In this document: positions 55,925 to 64,000 of the stretch, one piece after another | Numbering within the stretch: position 1 is the first letter of the stretch | Layout of the letters: every line of letters starts with the position of its first letter | Source: Oxobacter pfennigii | GTDB taxonomy: Bacteria > Bacillota > Clostridia > Clostridiales > Oxobacteraceae | Length of the DNA stretch: 64,000 bases | Assembly: GCF_001317355.1 (NCBI RefSeq) | Contig: NZ_LKET01000032.1 | Coordinates: 62,001-126,000, forward strand | Reading direction: 5' to 3' | The notes under the pieces: generated by a model | Seen by the model: only the letters and a program-made list of their open reading frames with translations | Told to the model about the DNA's origin: nothing | Database searches by the model: none | Position numbers and translations under genes: made by a program

Positions 55925-57124
55925 TTAATAGTCCAAAATATGGCCCATTTTTTCCTGCTTGGTCTTAAGATAAAATAGATCCTGTGTAGTAGCATCCATC
56001 TGTATGGGAATCCTCTCTGTAATCTCCATGCCAAAACCTGAAAGCTGATAGATTTTATCCGGGTTGTTGGTGAGCAGGCGCAATGTTTTTACTCCAAGAT
56101 CACGCAGAATCTGAGCACCGATAAAGTACTCCCTCATATCTCCCTCAAAACCAAGGGCAAGATTAGCCTCCAAAGTATCCATTCCCTGATCCTGAAGCTT
56201 ATAGGCACGCAATTTATTAATCAATCCAATACCGCGGCCTTCCTGGCGCATATACAGTAAGACCCCCCGACCTTCATCCTCAATTTGTGTCATTGCTGCC
56301 GCGAACTGCTGACCGCAGTCACAGCGGACGGAGCCGAAAGCATCACCGGTAAGGCACTCGGAATGAACGCGGCACAAAAGATTTTGACCGTCGCCGATCT
56401 CACCTTTGACCAACGCCACATGATGCTCGCCATTGAGCTTACTGATGTATCCATAAACCTTGAAATCACCGTATTTCGTCGGAAGATCGGCACAGGTAAT
56501 CTGCTCTACTAGCTTGCCATTTCTTTTCCTGTATTCCTGTAAGGCTTTAATTGTAATAAATTTCATATTCCATTGCTGCGCCAGTGCTATTAATTCTGGT
56601 GTACGCATCATGGTTCCGTCCTCCCCCATGATCTCGCAGCACAGACCGCATTCCTTTAAGCCGGCCAGTCTCATCAGATCCACTGTGGCCTCGGTATGTC
56701 CGTTTCTCTCCAACACTCCGTTTTTCTTTGCCATCAAAGGGAACATGTGACCGGGGCGACGGAAATCCTCGGGTTTTGCATCGCCTTCCACGCATTTCAT
56801 AGCGGTGAGGCTGCGCTCTGCCGCCGAAATACCAGTAGTAGTGTTAGCATGATCTATAGAAACAGTAAATGCCGTTTCATGATTGTCACTGTTATCAGAG
56901 ACCATCTGAGGAAATTTCAACTTTTTACAAAGCTCTGTGCTCATTGGCATACAAATAAGACCCTTGCCATGTACGGCCATAAAATTCACATTTTCAGTAG
57001 TGGCAAACTGGGCGGCGCAAATAAAATCTCCTTCGTTTTCCCTGTCTTCATCGTCTGTAACCAGGATGATTTTCCCTTGACGAAGATCTTCCAGTGCTTC
57101 CTCTATGGTGTTAAATTGAAACAT
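55925..57124 (-). CDS. ribBA: Bifunctional DHBP synthase / GTP cyclohydrolase II
   Basis: Two entry steps of riboflavin synthesis. RibB domain (residues about 1-200: [32 protein letters not shown]) and RibA domain (about 201-399: [18 protein letters not shown] with zinc cysteines; [16 protein letters not shown]). ATG 57124 has GGAGG 8 bases upstream; 399 aa. Overlaps nothing, 11 bases after ribE. Confidence 0.97.
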   Translation of the reverse strand: MFQFNTIEEALEDLRQGKIILVTDDEDRENEGDFICAAQFATTENVNFMAVHGKGLICMPMSTELCKKLKFPQMVSDNSDNHETAFTVSIDHANTTTGISAAERSLTAMKCVEGDAKPEDFRRPGHMFPLMAKKNGVLERNGHTEATVDLMRLAGLKECGLCCEIMGEDGTMMRTPELIALAQQWNMKFITIKALQEYRKRNGKLVEQITCADLPTKYGDFKVYGYISKLNGEHHVALVKGEIGDGQNLLCRVHSECLTGDAFGSVRCDCGQQFAAAMTQIEDEGRGVLLYMRQEGRGIGLINKLRAYKLQDQGMDTLEANLALGFEGDMREYFIGAQILRDLGVKTLRLLTNNPDKIYQLSGFGMEITERIPIQMDATTQDLFYLKTKQEKMGHILDY

Positions 57125-57135
57125 TTTGATTCCTC

Positions 57136-57774
57136 CTAAAAGCCGCATTTCGCAAGAAAGTCAGCTGTAATATTGTTTTTTAACGGCTGGGCTTCCATCA
57201 GCCGTTCAACGTATTTGCCAATACAGTCGTTCTCCAGATTGACTGTATCTCCAATATGCTTATCGGATAAAATTGTCATTACCGCCGTATGTGGTATGAC
57301 AGAAACACTGAAACTGTCCTTATATACTTTAGCCACCGTCAGGCTGATTCCATCGATAGCAATCGAACCTTTTTCAATTATATACCGCAGAATTTTGGAG
57401 CTGGTTTTTATAGTGTACAAAATAGCGATATCATCTTTCTCAATGGCAGAAACCGTTCCGGTACCATCGATATGACCTGTGACAATATGCCCGCCGAATC
57501 TGCCGTTTATGGACATGGCCCGTTCCAGATTGACCAAACTTCCCCTGCGCAAGTTTCCGAGAGAAGAACGGTTTAAGGTTTCGTGCATCACGTCGGCAGT
57601 AAAGCCCCTTGGAGAAAAGGATGTGACTGTGAGGCAGACACCGTTGACAGCGATACTGTCTCCAATGCGGACATCCTCCATTATTTTCTTTGCCTGAACT
57701 GAGATAACAAAAGACTGAGCACCTTTTCGTATACTTTCCATTTTTCCGATTTCTTCTATGATTCCTGTGAACAC
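57136..57774 (-). CDS. ribE: Riboflavin synthase alpha chain
   Basis: Dismutates two lumazines to riboflavin. Starts [10 protein letters not shown]; the duplicated lumazine-binding domains show [11 protein letters not shown] near 40 and [11 protein letters not shown] near 137. 212 aa, usual length. The start overlaps the 3' end of ribD by 19 bases, indicating coupling. Confidence 0.96.
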   Translation of the reverse strand: MFTGIIEEIGKMESIRKGAQSFVISVQAKKIMEDVRIGDSIAVNGVCLTVTSFSPRGFTADVMHETLNRSSLGNLRRGSLVNLERAMSINGRFGGHIVTGHIDGTGTVSAIEKDDIAILYTIKTSSKILRYIIEKGSIAIDGISLTVAKVYKDSFSVSVIPHTAVMTILSDKHIGDTVNLENDCIGKYVERLMEAQPLKNNITADFLAKCGF

Positions 57775-58856
57775 CCTATCACCTCGCTTTCCAATAAAAT
57801 ATCCTCGCCTACCCGTATAACAGTTGGTTTGCTCAATTTGAAAGCCTCATCAGGGCAATCCACTCCCAAGCCTGATACCGGGGTTTGTCCGCTTCCCCCA
57901 AACATTTTAGGGGCAATATATGCCTGTACCTTGTTGACGATTCCGCTTTTAAGCGCAGACCAGTTCAGCGTACTGCCGCCTTCTAAAAGAATGCTGTCAA
58001 TTTTTCTCTCACCCAGCCTTATCATCAAGCAATTAAGGTCAATATGCCCGTCTTTTAAAGGGAGTACCATAATATCGCAGCCTGCTTCTAAGTAAGGCTG
58101 GTGTTTTTCTTGATCCGGCACCGCCGTAGCAATAAGCGTACCGATACTCTTTGCCGAAGTAACAAGCCTTGAAGCTAGCGGCATTCTGAGTCTGGTATCG
58201 CACACAATACGCAGGGGATTTCTGTTGTTATCAAGCCGGCAGGTCAGCATTGGATCATCTAAAAGGACAGTGCCGATTCCCACCATTATGGCAGAATAGC
58301 GGTGCCGGTCCTCATGAACGCGCTGCCGCGCCCTTTCGCCGGTAATCCATTGAGACTTGCCGGTACGTGTTGCAATTTTTCCGTCCAGGGTCATGGCGTA
58401 CTTCATTATCACGTAGGGCGTTTTGCTCTGGATATAGTGAAAGAAGCTCTCGTTGAGCGTATCACATTCGTCCTTTAGAATACCCTCTGTTACTTCAATT
58501 CCCCGGGAACGTAACAGCTTAATGCCTTTACCTGCCACCAAAGGATTAGGGTCACAAGAGCCAATTACTACACGACGGATACCGCTATTTAGGATAGCAT
58601 CGGTACAAGGCGGTGTTTTGCCATAATGACAGCAAGGCTCCAGTGTCACATAAATGGTTGCGCCTGACGGAGATGTTTTGCAGCTTGCGAAGGCATTCCG
58701 TTCAGCATGGAGCTCTCCGTATTTCTGATGATAACCCTTTCCAATGACATTACCGTCTTTTACAATAACCGCGCCCACCATGGGATTGGGATTTACCCAT
58801 CCGCAGCCCTTCTTTGCAAGCTTTATAGCAAGCTTCATATATTCTATATCAGTCAT
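57756..58856 (-). CDS. ribD: Riboflavin deaminase/reductase
   Basis: Bifunctional: N-terminal zinc deaminase (HAERNAF near residue 50, PCCHYGKTPPCTDAI near 76) and C-terminal reductase (PYVIMKYAMTLDGKIAT near 145, LLEGGSTLNWSAL near 296). ATG 58856 has GGAGG 6 bases upstream; 366 aa. First gene of the operon, under the FMN riboswitch. Confidence 0.96.
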   Translation of the reverse strand: MTDIEYMKLAIKLAKKGCGWVNPNPMVGAVIVKDGNVIGKGYHQKYGELHAERNAFASCKTSPSGATIYVTLEPCCHYGKTPPCTDAILNSGIRRVVIGSCDPNPLVAGKGIKLLRSRGIEVTEGILKDECDTLNESFFHYIQSKTPYVIMKYAMTLDGKIATRTGKSQWITGERARQRVHEDRHRYSAIMVGIGTVLLDDPMLTCRLDNNRNPLRIVCDTRLRMPLASRLVTSAKSIGTLIATAVPDQEKHQPYLEAGCDIMVLPLKDGHIDLNCLMIRLGERKIDSILLEGGSTLNWSALKSGIVNKVQAYIAPKMFGGSGQTPVSGLGVDCPDEAFKLSKPTVIRVGEDILLESEVIGCSQES

Positions 58857-58866
58857 GCAGCACCTC

Positions 58867-58898
58867 CTAAAAAATGCCCTGAACAAAACCGTTCAGGG
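58867..58898 (-). terminator. Second attenuator hairpin overlapping the ribD leader
   Basis: Minus strand TGCCCTGAAC-GGTTTT-GTTCAGGGCA stem followed by TTTTTTAGGAGG: an intrinsic terminator whose T run abuts the ribD ribosome binding site. Confidence 0.7.
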
Positions 58899-58943
58899 CA
58901 TATAAGGCGTCGCAAGTGTGAGTAAGCAGCATATATTACAAAT

Positions 58944-58975
58944 AAAAAACTCCGGAATAAAACATTATTCCAGAG
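58944..58975 (-). terminator. Riboswitch expression-platform terminator (rib operon)
   Basis: Minus strand CTCTGGAATAA-TGTT-TTATTCCGGAG followed by TTTTTTATT, about 40 bases after the FMN aptamer. Formed when FMN is bound, it would stop transcription before ribD. Confidence 0.8.
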
Positions 58976-59011
58976 CAGATTCACATACACACAGAAACAC
59001 TGCGGCTTTCA

Positions 59012-59117
59012 TCTTCTTTCATCCAGACTATACTGTCGGCTTCGGAGTTGCACCGAATCATGCCTTACGGCTCGTGGGCTTTACCACCGGTAGGGAATTT
59101 AACCCTGCCCTGAAGAT
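59012..59117 (-). promoter_or_regulatory. FMN riboswitch aptamer of the rib operon
   Basis: Minus strand carries the RFN consensus: CAGGGCAGGGT, AATTCCCTACCGGTGGTAAA, GCCCACGAGC, CCGACAGTATAGTCTGGATG. Basal stem ATCTTC (59112-59117) pairs with GAAGAT (59012-59017). Followed by a terminator and ribD. Confidence 0.97.
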
Positions 59118-59134
59118 ATTATTCAATTGCTTTT

Positions 59135-59162
59135 ATTATACTGCTTATTTTGTTTTTGTCAA
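59135..59162 (-). promoter_or_regulatory. Promoter of the rib operon
   Basis: Minus strand TTGACA (59157-59162), 16-base spacer, TATAAT (59135-59140), a few bases upstream of the aptamer. Confidence 0.88.
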
Positions 59163-59248
59163 GGTTAATGATGGAAAGATATTTCTACGGTTTGATTAAA
59201 CTATACCGACCGGTAAGTGAAATGAAATTTTCCAATTCATGAAATTGC

Positions 59249-59935
59249 TTATTTTTTGTCTAACCTCACAATCATGATAATAGGTATTTCTTGCCCGGGA
59301 AAAGGAACTTCGTAAAATCCGCTTAAAACAAAATTATATAAAAATGCGGTGTTCAGTATTTCCTGAATAGAACGGTGGTAATAATTCTGTAAGACTGGTT
59401 GCCCTGCAATTGCCTCTCCCTGATATATTTGACTTGTGAAGTAATTATTATTTGGGTAGGTAAAACAGGGATGGTGCGTTGCAAAAACAAATGAGCCTCC
59501 GGTTCTCATCATCAAATGTACTGCTTTAAATAGTGGATTAATATCTGAAATATCCATAATTGCCATGTTCGCAACAGCCTTATCAAAAAGTTTATCTTGC
59601 CCGAGTGCTAAAAGTTCATCATAATTAGTTGCGTCACATACATAAAAATTCACCCTATCCAGCACATCTGCCCGGCGTTTTTTCGCCAGCTCAATCATTT
59701 TGGCGCTATAGTCAAAGGCAACCACTTTCGCACCGCATTCAGCCAACCTTTCGGAAAAATTCCCGTTTCCACAGGCAATGTCCAATACCAGCTCCCCCTG
59801 GCAAATATCAAGCAGCTCTTCTGTATAAGGTCTGACCAAATTACGATGAAAATCATTAGAGTCATCCCCCATTCTCTCGTCCCAAAAAGTTGCATTGGTT
59901 TCCCATGCTGTAAGACCGTTATCTATTTTTGACAT
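59249..59935 (-). CDS. Class I SAM-dependent methyltransferase under an FMN riboswitch
   Basis: 228 aa. SAM-binding motif I VLDIACGNGNFSERLAECGA near residue 56 and VVAFDYSAKMIELAKKR near 77, i.e. a Methyltransf_25/11-type small-molecule methyltransferase; the C-terminal half (FATHHPCFTYPNNNYF, YYHRSIQEIL) resembles UbiE-like enzymes. ATG 59935 has GGAGG 5 bases upstream; an in-frame extension to 60022 is unlikely. The transcript begins with a complete FMN riboswitch, so expression should fall when FMN is high. Substrate unknown; a flavin-related role is only inference. Confidence 0.85.
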   Translation of the reverse strand: MSKIDNGLTAWETNATFWDERMGDDSNDFHRNLVRPYTEELLDICQGELVLDIACGNGNFSERLAECGAKVVAFDYSAKMIELAKKRRADVLDRVNFYVCDATNYDELLALGQDKLFDKAVANMAIMDISDINPLFKAVHLMMRTGGSFVFATHHPCFTYPNNNYFTSQIYQGEAIAGQPVLQNYYHRSIQEILNTAFLYNFVLSGFYEVPFPGQEIPIIMIVRLDKK

Positions 59936-60059
59936 AAGTACCTCCATAAACCTCTTATAATATTGTACCATTTTTCCCGATAGAAAAAACTTATCTTCCT
60001 CTTTAAGTCTCTCTTCTTTCACTTGCTTAACAAGTGGTTTCCGGTGAGCAACAAAAAGC

Positions 60060-60083
60060 TAAACGAGATAATATCTCGTTCAG
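60060..60083 (-). terminator. Second hairpin in the methyltransferase leader
   Basis: Minus strand AACGAGA-TATTA-TCTCGTT followed by TAGCTTTTTG, in the place of the ribD-leader hairpin but with different sequence. Confidence 0.5.
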
Positions 60084-60129
60084 GGTATATAAGACATCCC
60101 AAGTCGATAGTAAGCAATTATATTACAAT

Positions 60130-60162
60130 AAAAAGCTCTGGAATAAAACATTATTCCAGAGC
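60130..60162 (-). terminator. Riboswitch expression-platform terminator (methyltransferase)
   Basis: Minus strand GCTCTGGAATAA-TGTT-TTATTCCAGAGC followed by TTTTTATTG; nearly identical to the one before ribD. Confidence 0.8.
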
Positions 60163-60196
60163 AGATTCACATACACACAGAAACACTGAGGCCTTT

Positions 60197-60303
60197 ATCT
60201 TCTTTCATCCAGACTATGCTGTCGGCTTCGGAGTTACACCGAATCATGCCTTGCGGCTAGTGGGCTTTACCACCGGTAGGGAATTTAACCCTGCCCTGAA
60301 GAT
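60197..60303 (-). promoter_or_regulatory. Second FMN riboswitch aptamer
   Basis: Full RFN consensus on the minus strand: CAGGGCAGGGT, AATTCCCTACCGGTGGTAAA, GCCCACTAGC, CCGACAGCATAGTCTGGATG, with basal stem 60298-60303/60197-60202. Only a few base changes from the rib copy. Confidence 0.96.
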
Positions 60304-60321
60304 ATCATTCAATTGAATCTT

Positions 60322-60349
60322 ATTATACTGCTTATTTTGTTTTTGTAAA
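60322..60349 (-). promoter_or_regulatory. Promoter of the second FMN riboswitch transcript
   Basis: Minus strand TTTACA (60344-60349), 16-base spacer identical to the rib promoter, TATAAT (60322-60327). The -35 lies 7 bases past the flavodiiron gene's stop. Confidence 0.8.
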
Positions 60350-60355
60350 CTAAAT

Positions 60356-61540
60356 TCAAGCCTCCGCTATGGTTTTCCCATAGGCTTCACATTGGGACAA
60401 GGCAGCTTCATCCGGTACCCAAAGAGTTTTAATCCCGTCGTCAAGCACACGGAAACCGGAGTCCGCAAGCGCTTTAGAAATATGTCCCACAGACTCTCCG
60501 CTCCACCCATAGCTGCCGAATGCCGCCGCGCTCTTTCCTGTAAACTTGAGTCCCTTTATCATCTCCAGCAGGCCTCCTATGGAATGCAGGATGCCGCGGT
60601 TGATGGTGGACGAACCGATGAGAACCGTTTTTGAGCGGAATATCTCCGTGATAATATCATTCTTGTCCTCTTTTGCCGCATTAAAAAGCTTCACCGTCAC
60701 ACTCATATCCTGACTGCGTATGCCCGCAGCAATGGCCTCTGCCATGCGTCGCGTTGCGCCCCACATGGTATCGTAGACGATGCTGATTTGATTCTCTTGG
60801 TAAGAAGCCGCCCATTTCAGATACGCTTGGATAATCTGCGCAGGCTCTTCCTTCCATATAACTCCGTGGCTTGGGCAGATCATATCCACCGGCAGCCCTA
60901 AGCCTAACACCTCATTGATCTTTTTTATAACCAGCGGTGAAAACGGATTCAGTATATTGGCGTAATACTTTATGGCCTCGGTGTAAAGCTCGGCAGTATC
61001 CACCGTGTCATTGTACAAGGATTCGGTGGCGTAATGCTGTCCGAAGGCATCATTGGAGAACAGTATATTCTCACCCGTAAGATAACAGAACATACTGTCC
61101 GGCCAATGCAGCATTGGCGCTTCCACAAAAATCAGCTTTGTACTGCCCAGCTCAAGTGTATCCCCTGTCTTTACCGTGATAAAATTCCAGTCATGGTGAT
61201 AATGCCCTTTAAGCGATTTAACGGCGTTGGCCGTGCAGTAGATGGGCGTATCGGGAATATAGCGCATAAGCTCCGGCAGCGCGCCGCTGTGATCGCTCTC
61301 CGCATGGTTTGCAATAATGTAGTCGATCTCTTTCAAATCGATTTCATTCTGCAGATTGCTGACAAACTCCTTGTCAAAAGGCTTCCAGACCGTTTCAATC
61401 AGTACATTTTTCACGTCCTTTATAAGATAGGAGTTATACGATGAGCCTTTCCATGTCGAATATTCGTCCCCATGAAACTTCTTTAATTCCCAATCTACCT
61501 TGCCAACCCATGTAACTTTAGAAGTCAGTGCTTTTCCCAT
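60356..61540 (-). CDS. fprA: A-type flavodiiron protein (FprA family)
   Basis: 394-aa cytoplasmic O2/NO reductase of anaerobes. N-terminal beta-lactamase-like diiron domain with HAESDHSGALPELM near residue 79 (H-x-E-x-D ligands) and SHG near 224; C-terminal flavodoxin domain binding FMN (VYDTMWGATRRMAEAIAAGI near 256). GGAGGG lies before ATG 61540. It lies directly upstream of the second FMN riboswitch; being itself an FMN protein, that neighbourhood is suggestive. Confidence 0.94.
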   Translation of the reverse strand: MGKALTSKVTWVGKVDWELKKFHGDEYSTWKGSSYNSYLIKDVKNVLIETVWKPFDKEFVSNLQNEIDLKEIDYIIANHAESDHSGALPELMRYIPDTPIYCTANAVKSLKGHYHHDWNFITVKTGDTLELGSTKLIFVEAPMLHWPDSMFCYLTGENILFSNDAFGQHYATESLYNDTVDTAELYTEAIKYYANILNPFSPLVIKKINEVLGLGLPVDMICPSHGVIWKEEPAQIIQAYLKWAASYQENQISIVYDTMWGATRRMAEAIAAGIRSQDMSVTVKLFNAAKEDKNDIITEIFRSKTVLIGSSTINRGILHSIGGLLEMIKGLKFTGKSAAAFGSYGWSGESVGHISKALADSGFRVLDDGIKTLWVPDEAALSQCEAYGKTIAEA

Positions 61541-61779
61541 TGTTATCCCTCCATTTTTTATATTTAGTATAACACAAAAACAGTAAATTCATGTTGTAGT
61601 CTGTAAGTTGAAAAAGTCTGGCTTTCGGGGCAATTTTCAAGTTCTCAAATTGCCTGCCTTAATTCATGTATTTATGATTTTGAGATACCTCAATATCAAA
61701 ATGTTATATTATGGTAAGCCATAAGTCAAGCTAAAGAAAAAACAGACAATAATCTCGCTATATATTTTAATAACCATTA

Positions 61780-61808
61780 TTGACATTAAAATAGAATAGT
61801 TCTATAGT
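61780..61808 (+). promoter_or_regulatory. Promoter of padR, with possible operator
   Basis: TTGACA (61780-61785), 17-base spacer, TATAGT (61803-61808). Just downstream ACATAGATATGCTATGCATAG contains a CATAG/CTATG dyad that may bind the PadR protein; the operator is speculative. The rest of 61541-61779 shows nothing supportable. Confidence 0.75.
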
Positions 61809-61863
61809 AATACATAGATATGCTATGCATAGTAATTCAATATATAGATTTGAGGTGGTACTT

Positions 61864-62202
61864 ATGAAGGTTAACAAAGAGTTGCTTAAGGGAAGCACTG
61901 TAATCCTTATCTTAACTTTACTTGACCGTAAGCCAATGTACGGTTATGAGATTATAAAAGAAATAGATAAGAAGTCAGATGGTGTTTTTAACTTCAAGGA
62001 AGGAACACTTTATCCGATTTTACATTCCCTTGAGGCAGAAGGTTTTGTCTTATCTTATTGGGATGAAGTTGAGAGCCGTAAAAGGAAGTATTATAAAATT
62101 ACGGATGCCGGGAAATTGCAGGTTAAGGAAAAGCAAGAGGAATGGTTCACTTTTAAGAGCGCGGTAGATAAGGTTTTATTGGAGGAGATCGTATGGAATT
62201 AG
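61864..62202 (+). CDS. PadR-family transcription regulator
   Basis: 112-aa winged-helix regulator. TVILILTLLDRKPMYGYEII (residues 11-30) and FKEGTLYPILHSLEAEGFV (44-62) are the PadR helix and recognition region. ATG 61864 follows GAGGTGG. Its end overlaps the next gene by 10 bases, so it is coupled to the membrane protein and probably represses that operon in response to an unknown ligand. Confidence 0.92.
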   Translation: MKVNKELLKGSTVILILTLLDRKPMYGYEIIKEIDKKSDGVFNFKEGTLYPILHSLEAEGFVLSYWDEVESRKRKYYKITDAGKLQVKEKQEEWFTFKSAVDKVLLEEIVWN

Positions 62203-63494
62203 GTAGTAATAATAAAGCCCGGGAATATATAAACGATGTGTGTTCACAAGTACGCTTTAAAGAAATTCATAAAGAAATAAGCCTAGAAATACAAAGCCAC
62301 ATTACAGAGTTGGCAGAAGAATATTTAAATGAGGGTTTTACCGAAACTGATTCAATAAATAAAGCAGTTGCCCAAATGGGTGACGCTATAACAGTCGGAA
62401 ATCAATTGAATAAAGTTCACAAGTCTAAACCGGAATGGGGCATATTGGCCCTGACATTCATGCTTGCAAGTTTCGGGATAATAACTAATTACTTGATAGC
62501 AACACAAGGTGCATCCTACTATAACCCTTCTTCAATACTTATTAGAAGTTTGTCATTTAGTATTTTAGGAATAGCTGCTGCGGTAGGTCTGTACTTTTTT
62601 GATTACAAGAAGATAAAACCATATTCCAAATACATATATATAATAACTTCAATATTTATAATATACTCAATTTTATTTGGTCGTCCCGTAAATGGATTAT
62701 TACGGTTTTCAATAGGTCCTTTTGTTATTCCTGTAGAAGCATGTCTCTTATTTTATGTTATTGCACTGTCAGGTATAATGGATAACTGGAACTGGAATCA
62801 ACCCAAAAATATTCTATACAGCCTGGGGCTGCTCATATTTCCAATTATTCTTATGTTGGCAGTGCCCTCACTTGACAGCATACTAATATATTCAACCGCA
62901 TTTTTAGTTCTCGCAATCATGTCCGGTGCAAAGCTAAAATATATTCTTGGTATAATAGGCTCTGAAATTATAATATTTTTATTTCAGATATTCAGCAGGC
63001 CATATAGAGTAAAACGGTTTTTTATCTTTCTCAATCCGAACAAAGACCCTTCTGGAAGCGGATATATCAATATTCAATTAAGTAAGGTACTTCATTCTGC
63101 AGGTTTATTAGGGCAGGGGTTTACATTTAAACCGGGAGTTATACCGGAAGTCCATACCGATTTTATATTTGCTTATGTAGTATATACTTTTGGATGGATT
63201 GCAGGACTCATATTGATAGCACTGTTTATCTCCTTTATAGTCCGTATAGCCGGATTAGTTGGTTTAGTAAAAAATAATTACGGCAAACTATTATTAAGTG
63301 GTTTTGCAGCAGTTTTTTCCATACAATTTTTATGGAATATTCTAATGGTTTTAGGATTAGCACCTTTAGGCGGAACCGGATTACCCTTTATAAGCTATGG
63401 GGGAACTCAATTTATTATTAATATGATTGTGATAGGACTGATATTAGGCATATACAGACGAAGAAATATAAGAGAAATTGCATTTTATGCATAA
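62193..63494 (+). CDS. SEDS-family (FtsW/RodA/SpoVE) protein with permease-prefix domain
   Basis: 433 aa. Residues 1-85 are soluble and match the permease prefix domain (EIQSHITELAEEYLNEGF, AVAQMGDAITVGNQLNKVHK); the rest has about ten membrane helices and SEDS features, notably GGTGLPFISYGGTQFIINMI near 396 and GFTFKPGVIPEVHTDFIFA near 300. A peptidoglycan polymerase or lipid II handler is possible, but the position downstream of padR and the prefix domain are unlike ordinary rodA/ftsW. GGAGG lies upstream inside padR. Confidence 0.85.
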   Translation: MELGSNNKAREYINDVCSQVRFKEIHKEISLEIQSHITELAEEYLNEGFTETDSINKAVAQMGDAITVGNQLNKVHKSKPEWGILALTFMLASFGIITNYLIATQGASYYNPSSILIRSLSFSILGIAAAVGLYFFDYKKIKPYSKYIYIITSIFIIYSILFGRPVNGLLRFSIGPFVIPVEACLLFYVIALSGIMDNWNWNQPKNILYSLGLLIFPIILMLAVPSLDSILIYSTAFLVLAIMSGAKLKYILGIIGSEIIIFLFQIFSRPYRVKRFFIFLNPNKDPSGSGYINIQLSKVLHSAGLLGQGFTFKPGVIPEVHTDFIFAYVVYTFGWIAGLILIALFISFIVRIAGLVGLVKNNYGKLLLSGFAAVFSIQFLWNILMVLGLAPLGGTGLPFISYGGTQFIINMIVIGLILGIYRRRNIREIAFYA

Positions 63495-63554
63495 AAAATG
63501 TGAGGTTGTCATCAGATTATCAGGAGTGAAAAAACAAAAGTGTTATTATAACAT

Positions 63555-63589
63555 TAAAAAAGCCTTAAAGAGTTGTACTTTAAGGCTTT
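63555..63589. terminator. Terminator between SEDS gene and partial gene
   Basis: AAAGCCTTAAAG (63559-63570) and CTTTAAGGCTTT (63578-63589) form a 12-bp stem; a T run follows on the minus strand. Confidence 0.85.
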
Positions 63590-63599
63590 CCATGGAAAA

Positions 63600-64000
63600 T
63601 TATTTCACAGCTAAGCGCATACGATACGAAAAGTCGATTTCAAACATTTCATCTTGAAAAAGCCTGATGATTTTATTCTTGAAAGCGACAATATCGTCTA
63701 ATAATAATTCTGGGTATTTTGTAATAATAGCTTGTAAGCTACCCTGGCTGATGATTATATTGATAAAGCGTTCCGACGTACATAGTTCTGTGTTGGAAAA
63801 AACAATTTCTCTTGCATACCGAAAATAACAACTGTTTTTTATGTTGGATAAATGTTCTTCTTTATTGTAACGAATAAATGTATCTTTTACATCAGGTAAC
63901 TTTTCTTCTAACTCTCTCACCTTTTTATAAAGGATGTCATATGCTTGATCAGCCTGCCAAATTGAAACAGGCGGCCAATCACAATCAACAGTAGCAAAAA
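63600..64000 (-). CDS. Unrecognised protein, 5' part beyond window
   Basis: The frame is open from the right edge to the stop at 63600, about 133 residues of the C-terminal part. Soluble, mixed charged: VSIWQADQAYDILYKKVREL, YFRYAREIVFSNTELC, LQAIITKYPELLLDDIVAF. A GTG at 63920 gives a shorter version but the frame continues upstream, so the true start is outside. I recognise no family. Confidence 0.6.
   Translation of the reverse strand, partial: FATVDCDWPPVSIWQADQAYDILYKKVRELEEKLPDVKDTFIRYNKEEHLSNIKNSCYFRYAREIVFSNTELCTSERFINIIISQGSLQAIITKYPELLLDDIVAFKNKIIRLFQDEMFEIDFSYRMRLAVK

Noticed and set aside
1-64000. tRNA, rRNA, CRISPR arrays, prophage or defence systems
   Set aside because: None recognised on either strand by reading; a covariance search could still find a tRNA I missed.

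Overview
The window reads as chromosomal core of a low-GC, endospore-forming member of the Clostridia. Evidence: AT-rich DNA, strong GGAGG ribosome binding sites with some TTG/GTG starts, sporulation genes (spoIVA, spoVM, ylbJ, an alpha/beta SASP, yteA-type dksA-like gene), a FapR/FabK type-II fatty acid system, acetate kinase/phosphotransacetylase, dapL/dapF lysine-peptidoglycan genes and an anaerobe-type flavodiiron protein. I cannot name the species.

Layout. 1-8.2 kb: a minus-strand lipid operon fapR-plsX-fabH-fabK-fabD-fabG-acpP-fabF-rnc-(radical SAM, cut by the window edge), headed by a sigma-A-like promoter with a FapR-type operator directly downstream. 8.2-18.3 kb: a cluster resembling the Bacillus ylb region (yceD-rpmF, ackA-pta, tmcAL, patatin-like ylbK, ylbJ, coaD, rsmD), with small membrane ORFs, a decayed second patatin copy and an SASP gene. 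18.4-24.2 kb: recG, fakA, asp23-type gene, rpmB, spoVM (only 23 codons), a 51-aa membrane protein and thiN. 24.2-38.8 kb: one long co-directional minus-strand run of housekeeping genes (rpe, rsgA, prkC, prpC, rlmN, rsmB, Zn peptidase, fmt, def, priA, coaBC, rpoZ, gmk, remA, yicC). 39-48.7 kb: dapL, a two-repeat lipoprotein, dapF, rqcH (plus strand), pyrR, rluD, yteA-like, a short DAHP synthase and aroB. 48.7-50 kb: a broken IS110-type element. 50.1-55.1 kb: divIVA, ylmH, sepF, yggS-type gene, a second sepF, then spoIVA. 55.4-61.5 kb: ribDEBAH under an FMN riboswitch, then a methyltransferase gene under a second, duplicated FMN riboswitch, then a flavodiiron protein. 61.8-64 kb: a PadR regulator overlapping an unusual SEDS (FtsW/RodA-like) protein, and an unrecognised partial gene.

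How it fits together: FapR probably senses malonyl-CoA/ACP and controls the fatty acid operon; SpoVM and SpoIVA are the known pair that starts spore coat assembly on the forespore membrane; PrkC/PrpC are an opposing kinase/phosphatase pair; DivIVA/SepF/YlmH/YggS form the division-associated cluster. The least ordinary material is non-coding: duplicated FMN riboswitch leaders (one in front of a methyltransferase), a 205-bp long inverted-repeat element, a family of about 57-bp palindromes bracketing the Zn peptidase gene, a 21-bp perfect inverted repeat in the IS110 leader, and a possible small RNA near the SASP gene. I saw no tRNA, rRNA or CRISPR array and no clear phage or defence system.
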